Positions 12,201-24,200 of a DNA stretch of 64,000 bases are shown piece by piece. The first letter of the stretch is position 1, and each line of letters starts with the position of its first letter. The notes below the pieces were generated by a model, which worked only from the letters and a program-made list of their open reading frames with translations, ran no database searches and had not been told where the DNA came from. Made by a program: the position numbers and the translations under genes. Origin of the DNA: Cepaea nemoralis (taxonomy: Eukaryota; Mollusca; Gastropoda; Stylommatophora; Helicidae); assembly GCA_014155875.1 (NCBI GenBank), contig JACEFZ010016150.1:62001-126000 (forward strand), in the 5' to 3' direction.

Positions 12201-15200
12201 GAGATATATTTGACTGTAAATCTAGTCAGGTTGCAAGCTCCTCGTTGCTTCAACTGGCTTCAAACATGTGAATTACTTTAACATGTTGAGTGAAATCTTA
12301 CCAGAACTCCACCAACTTCCTGTAGGGGCAGCCATCCAATCAGAGAAGTAAGCGTTCTCTTTTTTTATGTTGAATTTAATAAAGTTATTTGTCATGTGAA
12401 TGTTTTCTTATTTCTTTGTTTGACAAAGGCTAACATAGTTGATGGCCAATCTAGTCTGATGATATAAGATTGATTATGTTGTCCAAATTAACAAGTAAAC
12501 ACGAAATATGACTACGAAGCTCAATGAAAGATAAAACACAGACAGATGAAGGTGAAAGTTTGACCTGTCTTTAAAAAAATGGGCAAAAATCAAGAATACT
12601 TAACTGGTGAAGTGAAGAAAATAATCTGATCAGTAGACCTTGTTTATATCCTGAGTCAAGTATTCTTGTAATTTGTCTGCTTCATTTTTGTTGTCCTGTT
12701 ATTCTTGTTCTTTGAAAAAGACTGGTCAAAACACTGATGGAAAGGTTAGTTTTCCCCCCCAACGATTGAAAAACCGGCTCCTCGAAAAGTGAACATGGAG
12801 TATCCATAGGTCAGATAACATGGGGCACGTGGACAGTAACAAGTAACTAAAGGTCCCGTGTACATGGACAGTAACAAGTAACTGAAGGTCCCGTGTTCAC
12901 GGGCAGTAACAAGTAACTAAAGGTCCCGTGTACATGGACAGTAACAAGTAACAAGTAACTAAAGGTCCCCTGTACATAGACAGTAACAAGTCACTGAAGG
13001 TTCCGTGTACATGGACAGTAACAAGTAACTAAAGGTCCAATGTACATGGACAGTAACAAGTCACTGTAGGTCCCGTTTACCTGGCTCAAGGTCTATTGGA
13101 CATATGCTGTGAGACTCATTTTGTTGTCGACCGATCAGCACTCAGTGGGTGATGCGGTAAGATTCACGCTCTCCGACTGTATCTCCCAAAACATTTCTTG
13201 GTTCTCATTACACGAGGGATCAAACTTGGAGCCCTGCTCAGTTACAAAGATTTGAATTCAACCCAATGCGAATCGAACCCTTGATCATCGGTACAAGCAG
13301 GCGTAGGCCACAATAGTTGTCTTTATTCTTCATATGTTGGACACTCCTGCAATTTGTGTTCAGCCGCCATTATACCTCTTCTAAGGCTACATTCACCAGT
13401 ATCTCCTATCTTTATTCTTCAAATGTTGGACACTCCTGCAATTTGTGTTCAGCCGCCATTATACCTCTTCTAAGGCTACATTCACCAGTATCTCCTATCT
13501 TTATTCTTCAAATGTTGGACACTCCTGCAATTTGTGTTCAGCCGCCATTATACCTCTTCTAAGGCTACATTCACCAGTATCTCCTATCTTTATTCTTCAA
13601 ATGTTGGACACTCCTGCAATTTGTGTTCAGCCGCCATTATACCTCTTCTAAGGCTACATTCACCAGTATCTCCTATCTTTATTTATCAAACATTTTACAT
13701 TTCAGTCTGTTGCATCCTATGAGGAGTTTGAAGATTGTTACTTGGTCTCTTCCGTTCATTCATTCATTCATTCATTCAGTAGCATGTCCTGTGCAGAACC
13801 ATGCTCCCATAACAACCTTCCGGAAAACCTCTCGATCATAAGCAAGATGTCCCGCGTCCGATGCACCCATCTGGAGATCATCTGCCACATCCTGCACCCA
13901 TCTTCTCTTTGGCCTTCCTCTTCTTCTCTTCCCAGGCATATACCCTTCCATTATTGTTCTCTCCAAACTTTCGTGACGTTTCAAGTGATCAAAATATTTC
14001 AATTTTCTTTGTTTTATCGTCTTTAATAGCCAACCTTCTTCAATATTCAGCTCTTGAAGTACTGACGCATTTGTTCTTTTTTGTTTTTACCCAAGATATT
14101 CTTAGAACTCGTCTATAACATTTATATTCAAAGGCGTTTATGCGCTGTTCAGCTTGTTTAGTAAGTGTCCATGTCTCACAGGCGTATGTTGCAATGGGAA
14201 ATATGCATGCTCTTAAAAATCTAATTTTTGTAGTTCTGTCTGTCCCATTCCATAATTTATTCAGTTGTTTTAGTCTTTGAAGAGCAATTGATAGTCGTCG
14301 TTTAATTTCTTTCATTGTGTCACCGTTTTCTCTTCCGTAGAGTTGGTAATATGCATAATCAGTCTGCTTGTGGTTAACTGCGACCTGTTGTGCTGTTTGG
14401 GATGTGCTTGCTCTGATCCTACTTGGCGTGTCTTGTCATTTGACCCCAGTAGAAACCTTGCAGCAGAAAAGAGACCCCAGTCACACCCTTTCTCTCAAGT
14501 AGCAGGTCTTTGCAGAACATCACTCACCTCATGGTGTGTCAGAAACTTTCAATCTCTTGCCACCCCTGCCACCTCATGGTGCATCAGAAACTCTCAATCT
14601 CTGGCCATCTCTGCCACCTCATGGTGCGTCAGAAACTCTCAATCTTTTGCCATCTCTGGCACCTCATGGTGCGTCAGAAACTCTCAATCTCTTGCCATCT
14701 CTTCCACCTCATGGTGCGTCAGAAACTCTCAATATCTGGCCATATCTTCCACCTCATGGTTCGTCGGAAACTCTCAACTCAATCTCTGGCCATCTCTGCC
14801 AACTCTTGCACCTTCATGCCCCAGGCGTCAGCAATGTTGCGTTGTCAAAGTCCTATACTATATACGTACGATAGCTTAGGATAGGACAGGAGGCGTTAAA
14901 AGAGTTTGTAATATACACTAACGACAGCTCAGAGTAAGACAGACTCAAACGAGTTCAAGGACAGACAAGTGTAGATTGCAGACAACAACTCATAACAAGA
15001 CGGGATGGTGGAGTGAACAGGACTGGGACCAGCAACCCGTGGAAAGGGGGGCATGGGATAGCGAGACGGGACAGAAAGGAAAAGGACTGGGCAGTGTGTG
15101 TTTAACATCGAACAGGAAAAGACGGTTTTCGGTTTAGGACGTTTTGACTGGGGAAGCGAGGGTAAGGAGATTGTGAAGTGTGATAGTGGCATAACTGCGA

Positions 15201-18200
15201 GAGAGAATAGTTGTTTGGACAACCTCGATGTATGTATAGGTTTAGTGTAGCTATAACAGCTTGACAGTTGAGTGAGAGTGCCTGAATAACCCTGCTTGTG
15301 GGTATATTGTAGTATATTATGATATGCTATTTTATTACCAATAAATGGGTAGATGTGTTACGATAACTGGTGTTAGAATGCGACGTATTCATAAGAATTA
15401 TGCTGTGCCTGTCTGGGGCTCATGATATGCTAATCCACACGCAAAATTCAGTCCATCACTACTTCAAATAGTGTGTATGGACTACACTTGAGTTCAAAGC
15501 GAGCGAGCGAAAAAAAATGATAGACTGACAAGTATTATGTGAGTGCTTTGAACAAAGACTAGGTCCTTGACCCCCGTGTTCCCCTTTGACCCCAGCCTCT
15601 TCTCCCAGGCAGACTGACAAGTATCGTGTGAGTGCTTTGAACAAAGACTAGGTCCTTGACCCCCGTGTTCGCCCTTTGACCCCAGCCTCTTCTCCCAGGC
15701 CTTCACATCCTGCTAATAGAAGATACATGAAACACAGTGCTTGAAATCATCATCATGTGACACGCCACTAGACATGGGCTGTCCTGGGTCCCCATCAAGC
15801 ACGATCACTAGAGTCATGGATCAGGTCGTTGTTCTTGTCCTCATATAGGACGTGTGGTCAAGCTATCCAGATATTGATCTCTCTGTCTTCTCCTTGCTAT
15901 TTCTCATCAAGTTTGCAGGTCCATTTCTCCTCATAATGTACCCAAAAAATCTGGTCTGATAGTGTCTAATTTCTCTAATCAATTTACAGTTTTCGTTTTT
16001 CTGGCCATCCATGGCATTCTTTACATTTTAATCAGAAACTTCATTTACACTGCCATCATATAATTCTCAGCTTGTCTGTTTAGTGTAATACATTTTCATA
16101 ATGTTGGATAAAACTGCATGCAACTTCAAATAACATTACATTTGATTGTGTATTTACTAGCACAGTTGTATTTCAGGTTGCCAGCTTTAAAGTACGTAGT
16201 GATGATGGGATCAGACACACATCCAGGTACTTTACGCTACGAGGATGTCCTTGAGTCACCTACACCATCACACAGACAGCGCATTCTTGACCTCCAAGAT
16301 GAGCTACAGTTTGATGATCCAATCAACATTCAGTTTACGTCTGTGAGGTTCATTGTTACTGTCTTGTCTTTATGACAGAAGTTCTTCGTTTATTCACCCA
16401 CATTAACAAAAGGAAATATAGTTCAGCGTTTCAGAGACACGTCTACTATCTTCATTAGCACCAAAACACACAATTTTTAAGTGAATCAAAAGATTTATAG
16501 AGACTGGGTCAGTTCAATGTGGGTTTAACTCTTTGATCCTGAGGTTCACATTTTTTTAGGTCCAGTGTACTGCTCTATAAACTGTTGGCCTGCTTTTGTG
16601 GTATCTAGGAATATTGCTGTTTATACTAATGATAGAAGGCTTAACATATTGACCAATCACACTTGTTCTTTACACAGAATGATGGGATAGCTGTAAGCAA
16701 AGATGTCTGCACCCAGTAGCGAACATTCTTATTTTTCTTCTTCCTTTTATCTCCCAGTGGAGTCCCAACCAACTCCTGCTAGGCCCTCTTGTTTGTAGAC
16801 TTGTTCTGATTGGTTGGTTTTGCAGTTAAAGTTTTCTACAGGATAAGATAGCCAACCCTTCTTAATGTCTCGTATGACATGCACGGTAGGCTACGCTATA
16901 ACTATTCTTTGCTTCCATAATGGGTGCCGGTAACACACATGTGAGTAGCAAACATTAAGCGAAATTGAATTTGCGCAGAAAATGTTCGTCCACAATGGAT
17001 GCATGTGAACACATGGTCATTTCCACCGTCATGCACCATTGATGTCTCACACGCTTAATGTGTGACTTATCTGCAATCATTTTCTACTTGTCTTTATTCA
17101 ATTTCTGATCTCCCCCCCCCTCCCCCCACCATGCAACGCGATAAGTGGCAACTTAATTCCAGGGTGCAATATCAATGCCTGTATCAATCATGTCCCGCTT
17201 ACACGCATTTGTGTACTGTAGTAGAGGCTAACGCTGAGATCTTTTACCCATCTGTAATTCACCAAAAATGTTAATTGAAATGAATATAAAGAAAAACATA
17301 CTGTGGTGACGGTCAACTCTTCAAAAACAAGGCCACAAGTAACTGAATGGGTATTCCTGATACAAAGCATTCATCATCAAACAAAAATAAACCTCCACTT
17401 CTTCGTGCACCCTTCAGACATTAATGTGGAAAAAAAAAATGCAAAGTAAGCAGCAGTCACAGTTTTTTGAGTAAAAATAATAAACAAAAGCAGATACTAA
17501 TACAACTACATGAAGATATGTTTATCATATCACTGCTACATTCAGATATATTTTTTGATAACTAACTTTTGGATAAGATAAGTGTATGTGAATGTAATTA
17601 GGTTAGTAGCCACTTGTTTTACAATAGCTTTTGGTATTTGTGAATGAAATGAGTGATACTTTAGGTGCATTGAGCGGGATCTTCTTCTTAGAGTCCATGC
17701 CGTGTGGTGTTGGTGATCATTTCTGTCCACATCCCTCTGTCTCGTGCACTGCCGATCATTTCTGATACTGACGATCTTCCATGTCATGATGTCAAACTGT
17801 CCACATCCCTCTGTCTCGTGCACTACCGATCATTTCTGATACTGACGATCTTCCATGTCATGATGTCAGACTGTCCGGCATCTCCTCTCTTGGCGTCACT
17901 CTGATTCTTCTCCACTCAAGCTTTCCGGTTGTGACGACATACTCCAGTCTTCCCCTTCTCGTGACATACCCAAAGAATGTGGACTGTCTTTTTCTGATGT
18001 CAGTAACCAGTTCTCGTTGTGAGTTAACTTCTTTTAAGATATCTTCATTGCTTTTTCGATCTGTCTAGGATGTTCTCATCATTCTTCTATAAAACAACAT
18101 CAACACAGCTTCCACATAATTCCCCAGTTGACAGATAATTAACCATAATTTGTTTCCGTAAATCATGATTGGCTCAATATATCTCTCCTCCTCATCTCGA

Positions 18201-21200
18201 TTGACAAAGATATATTGCAGAGAATATTCTTCATCTTGAAAAAGGCTACCCCTGCTTGAGCTATTCTACGTTTAACTTCCTTAAAACGTTCTCCATCTGC
18301 TGTTAATTAAGCTGGATATTAAGATGTAAATGTTGATGATAAAATTGTTGTTAAAGTCGTGATCACTTTTGTCTATTCAGGGCACAACTGGGTCACCAAA
18401 AGGTGCCACTTTATCACACCACAACATCGTCAACAACAGCTACTTTCTGGGACTCCGCTGCGGCTACCACCAGCATGTGAGTTCAGTTACTTCCTCATTT
18501 TATGTTTATTGTGGGATTCCGCTGCGGCTACCACCAGCATGTGAGTTCAGTTACTCCCTCATTTTATGTTTATTGTGGGATTCCGCTGCGGCTACCACCA
18601 GCATGTGAGTTCAGTTACTTCCTCATTTTATGTTTATTGTGGGATTCCGCTGCGGCTACCACCAGCATGTGAGTTCAGTTATTTCCTCATTTTATGTTTA
18701 TTGTGGGATTCCGCTGCGGCTACCACCAGCATGTGAGTTCAGTTACTTCCTCATTTTATGTTTATTGTGGGATTCCGCTGCGGCTACCACCAGCATGTGA
18801 GTTCAGTTACTTCCTCATTTTATGTTTATTGTGGGACTCCGCTGCGGCTACCACCAGCATGTGAGTTCAGTTACTTCCTCATTTTTGTTTATTGTGGATT
18901 CAGCTGCGGGCTGACCACCAGCATCGTGAGTTCAGTTACTTCCTCTATTTTATAGTTTATGTGGATTCCACTGCGGCTACCACCAGCTATGTGAAGTTCA
19001 GTTACTTCCTCATTTTATGTTCTATGGGATTTCCGTGGGCTACAACTCCGCTGCGTGCAGTACTCACCAAAAATGTATGGGACATCCCGCCTGGGCTACC
19101 ACCGCATGTGAGTTCCAGTTACTCCTCATTTTATATTTATTGTGGGTGACTCCGCTGGTGCGGGCTATACCACCAGCATGTGAGTTCAGTTACTCCCTCA
19201 TTTTATTGTTTATTGTGGGCATTCCGCTGCGGCTACCACCAGCATGTGCAGTTCCGTAGCTCCCTCCTTTGATGTTTATTGTGGGACTCACGTCTGCGGC
19301 TACCACCAGCATGATTGAGTTCAGTTACTCCCTCATTTATGTTTTTATTGTGGGACTCCGCTGCGGCTACCACCAGCATGTGAGTTCAGTTACTTCCTCA
19401 TTTTATGTTTATTGTGGGACTCCGCTGCGGCTACCACCAGCATGTGAGTTCAGTTACTTCCTCATTTTATGTTTATTGTGGGACTCCGCTGCGGCTACCA
19501 CCAGCATGTGAGTTCAGTTACTTCCTCATTTTATGTTTATTGTGGGACTCTGCTGCGGCTACCACCAGCATGTGAGTTCAGTTACTTCCTCATTTTATGT
19601 TTATTGGTCCCAAAGCACCATCCTTCTTTAGGTCAGTGATGTGAACACATGATGTAGGCCTGAATGCATGGGCCAATAGGTGGTCAATATTTCCCTCACT
19701 TGGCAAGTGATGAACCCAGGTGTCAAATCCCCATCCGACCGTGCTCATAACATTTTTAGCACAGTTGTCTATCAGCTCCGCTAACATGCCCGCTGAGTTG
19801 AGTCACCTAGTCAGATTGATCTGCCATGACATTTTTATATTATAGTTCCCTTTTGTGTATTTTGGCCATGGTCGTTACATGGGGTGTTGTTTAGGCTCGT
19901 TGAGCTATGGTAGTTGTGTTCACCTTGACGCGTCAATTGGCTCACTCGCTTGATGACCGATGCTCGTAACAGACTTGGCAAACGAGCAGCTGCAGCTCAT
20001 TCACCACATCAGGCTTCAGCAGCCAACCATGAATTCGCTACATTTCATATGTTGATGCAAGAACATCGTACCACTACTGACTGTCCAACCATGAATTCGC
20101 TACACTTCATGTGTTGATGCAAGTACATCGTACCACTACTGACAGTCCGGCCATGCATTCGCTACACTTCATGTGTTGATGCAAGAACATCGTACCACTA
20201 CTGACTGTCCAACCATGAATTCGCTACACTTCATGTGTTGATGCAAGAACATCGTACTACTACTGACTGTCCAACCATGAATTCGCTACACTTCATGTGT
20301 TGATGCAAGAACATCGTACCACAACTGACAGTCCGGCCATGCATTCGCTACACTTCATGTGTTGATGCAAGGACATCGTACCACTACTGACAGTCCGGCC
20401 ATGCATTCGCTACACTTCATGTGTTGATGCCAGCATGGTGTATCACTGCTAACAGTCCGACCTGGCACTGTCTTTACTGCTCATCGCAGCTCTTGGCGGA
20501 GCCACAGGTGAGTTCAGCTTTATTTGTGCTGTCTGCTAACGACTTACGATTTGCTCTGCTTTTGGGTTGATTGATCAGTTCCAGTCTCACTGCAGTCACT
20601 ACTTTGTTTATAGTATAGTTGGCTTGTCTGACATTCTTGTAGATATATTAATTGTGAGTGGAAGTGGGTGTATGTGTCCCGTTCACTCTCCGCTACTCGA
20701 ATGACCAGTCTCCTTAGCTCAGGTCGCTATCTGTTGTCTATATTCCGTGAACTCGTGAGATGTTTTAATCTTGCTGACTTGTCTTTGTTCCAATCAACGG
20801 TTGCTTAATTCTTTCTATACCTTTCTTGCAGGTTGTTGTATGTGATTTCTACTCTTCTGAATTGCATTCACTTTAACCCAACTTCTGTCCATAACATTCC
20901 CACAGGAAGCAGTGATATGTGCACCAGTGCCACTGTATCACTGTTTTGGGATGGTCATAGCATCACTACAGATGATTACACATGGGGCCACACTGGTATG
21001 GCCTTCACCTGTGTTTGACCCTGTGTATGTCCTCAAGGCTGTTGAAGCACACAAGTAAGTCCAGTAGTGGCCAGATTTCATAGCATTTTCCTTCCAAAAT
21101 TGTGTTCTAGGTTTGTTGTTGACATCAGAAATATGTATTTTGTTATAAAAATATTGCTATTGATATTTGTAGTCTCATGATTGTTTGGCGGTTTGATGAC

Positions 21201-24200
21201 TGAGTTGTTTGGTTGTTGTTTGATTGAGTGCTTGTTTGGTTATTGATTGTTTCATGGTTGGTTGATTGAGTGATTGTTTGATAATTGATTGTTTAGTGGT
21301 TTGTTGATTGAGTGATTGTTTGGTGGTTTGTTGATTTTGTGATTGTTTGGTGGATTTTGATTAAGTTATTGTTTTGTAGTTGGTTGATTTGGTGATTGTT
21401 CAGTGTTTAATTAAGTGCATGTTTGGTGGGTAGTTGATTGAGTTGTTTCGTGGTTTGTTGATTATTATTTTTTGGTGGTTTGTTGATTGAGTTATTGTTT
21501 GTATTGTGGTTGGTTGATTGAGTGATTGTTAGGTGGTTGGTTGATTGATTGTTTGGTGGTTGATTAAGTGATTGTTTAGAGGTTGGTTGAGTGATTGTTT
21601 GGTGGTTGATTAAGTGATTGTTTGGAGGTTGGTTCAGTGATTGTTTGGTGGTTGATTAAGTGATTGTCTGGAGGTTTGTTGATTGATTGTTTGATGGTTG
21701 ATTAAGTGATTGTTTGAAGGTTGGTTGATTGATTGTTTGGTGGTTGATTGATTGATTGATTTTTGGTTGATAAAGTGATTGTTTGAAGGTTGGTTGAGTG
21801 ATTGTTTGGAGGTTGGTTGAGTGATTCTTTGGTGGTTGATTAATTGATTGTTTGCAGCTTGGTTGATTGATTGTTTGGTGGTTGATTAAGTGATTGTTTG
21901 GTGGTTGATTAAGTGATAGTTTGTTGGTTGATTAAGTGTTTGTTTGGTGGGTGGTTGAGTGATTGTTTGGAGGTTGGTTGAATGATTGTTTAGTGGTTGG
22001 TTGAGTGACTGTTTGGAGGTTGGTTGAGTGATTGCTTGGTGGTTGATTAATTGATTGTTTGGTGGTTGATTGAGTGATTGTTTGGAGGTTGGTTGAGTGA
22101 TTGTTTGTAGGTTGGTTGAGTGATTATTTGGAGGTTGGTTTAGTGATTGTTTGGTGGTTGGTTGAATGATTGTTTGGAGGTTGGTTGATTGATTGTTTGG
22201 TGGTTGATTAATTGTTTGGAGGTTGATTGATTGATTATTTGGAGGTTGATTGATTGATTTCTTCAGATATTAAAAATTGACCTGGACTCTAAGGTCGACC
22301 CAGTCCAACATGGGTGCCAGGAAATGTCCTGGGAAGTAAAAGCAGCTGACCACATGACCCACTGACCACATGACCCACTGACCACATGACCCACTGACCA
22401 CATGACCCACTGACCACATGACCCACTGACCACATGACCCACTGACCACATGACTCCCTGACCACACAACACACTGACCACACAATCCACTGACTACATG
22501 ACCTACTGACCACTTAACCCACTGACCACATGACCCATTGACCACACAACCCACTGACCACATGACCTACTGACTACATGACCCAATGACCACATGACCC
22601 ACTGACCACACAACCCACTGACCACATGACCCACTGACAACACAACCCCTGACCACACCACCCATTGACCACACAACCCACTGACCACATGACCCACTGA
22701 CCACATGACCCACTGACCACACAACCCACTGACTACACCACCCACTGACCACACCACCCATTGAACACATGATCTACTGACCACATGACCCACTGACCAC
22801 ATGACCCACTGACCACATGACCCACTGACCATATGACCCACTGACCATATGACCCACCGAGTGCTAATTGGTCTATCCAAGCATGGGTCTATCACCACAT
22901 ACCCAGTGAGCCTTCAGATGTGTGAAAGGGTCATTGACCTTCACTTGCTTACAACCTACAATGTCCAATATACAAGGAAGAATCTCATGAAAACCATACA
23001 TTTTATCTTGTGGTGAATATATTCTCAAAATAGTACAGAACAAATATATCATTTTTCGACTGAGCCATCATTTCGTTCTGTGCAGGTCCCCCAGCGCCGA
23101 TAAAGTGCTTGGATTCTTGTAGACAAAAACTTATCTTGGTCGCATGTGTAACCCCTCTGGGGTCACTACTTGATGTGCCTGAGCCATGAAGGGTCTGTCA
23201 CAGAAGTCACCCTGTTTTAGAACTTCCTAATCCACTCATACACTTGCTGAAGTTACAGGCATGCATTGCCATACTGGACCTTCATTCACCGATGAATTTC
23301 TATAGGTTTCACCCCTTCACTGATAAAAAAATGGATAACAGGACGTTGCTTCTCTTTGATGCATTTCAAAAGTTGGGCGGCCATCTTTCAACTGTCCTCA
23401 TGACGTCACCGTCTTTGTCTGCCCTGTGATGTCACATGTTTAACACTCTTGACATCCTTAATAACAATATTGACAGGTTACAGGACAATGGCATGGTTAT
23501 TGTAATTTCTATCACATCTTTAAGGTTTTAATTTGAAGCCCCCTCATAGTTGTGAAAGTTAATTGCATATCCTTTACAGGACATGGCATTCAATCCCAGT
23601 GTTTTTTGGCTGTGATTTCTTGGCAAGTTTACGTTCAGTAGTTTGCCATTGCTTTCTGAACGACTGACACTCATACCTTTGTCAAAAACTGTCATTGACT
23701 GCCAATATAGTACCTTGCGGTGTATGGCAGAGGGGTCTTTGAGCCCAAGGAATTAAGGCCGCCTGGCTAGTGCAGTCGCCGCAAACTGTGCAGGTTAGGA
23801 TTTTCTTTTTGCCTCCGACAGAAAAAAATCCCACACCTTACAGAGGGATCGAACCCAGGTCTCCCGAACGAGAGTCCGGCATTCTAGCCACTCGGCCAGC
23901 CGCTCCTCTTACTCATACCTTTGTATGGGAACAAATTTCAAGGTGGTCTCCTTCCAAATCGCCCGCATCTGAGTTTTGAACGCGGTATTTGGGATTACGA
24001 ATTGCATTCTTCTTCTTCTTCTTCGTTCATCCGGAGTTTTTTTTCGGACGTGATTGCGTTGTGCCTGTTTACAGCAGAGCTGCGTTCTTGCGCCATTAGG
24101 CCGACACATCCGACTTCTGCGGGCATTTGTTGACCGGGTTAACCTTCCCGGGGGAATTGCATTCATAACCCTTTGGCCACAGAGTTTTGAAAATAATTCT

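Larger units (their letters stand above)
23570..24190 (+). mobile_element. Interspersed repeat Y, copy 2, carrying two SINE insertions
   Basis: The part at 23570-23682 matches 11905-12020 (ttacgttcagtagtttgcca). The repeat continues at 23925-23998 and after 24165. Two elements with clean TSDs are nested in it. Outer limits are approximate. Confidence 0.6.

Noticed and set aside
14343..14884. Three parallel + ORFs with 15-residue repeats
   Set aside because: The 45-bp repeat keeps all frames open. No homology or exon structure.
16118..16375. ORF beginning at 16118 as a separate small protein
   Set aside because: The first 59 bases are intron. The real exon starts at 16177, where the acceptor and family similarity begin.
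23840..23905. Possible tRNA gene on the minus strand (A and B boxes present)
   Set aside because: The anticodon arm does not fold properly, the sequence continues into a SINE body with a TSD, and a second copy with the same body exists at 48943-49165.
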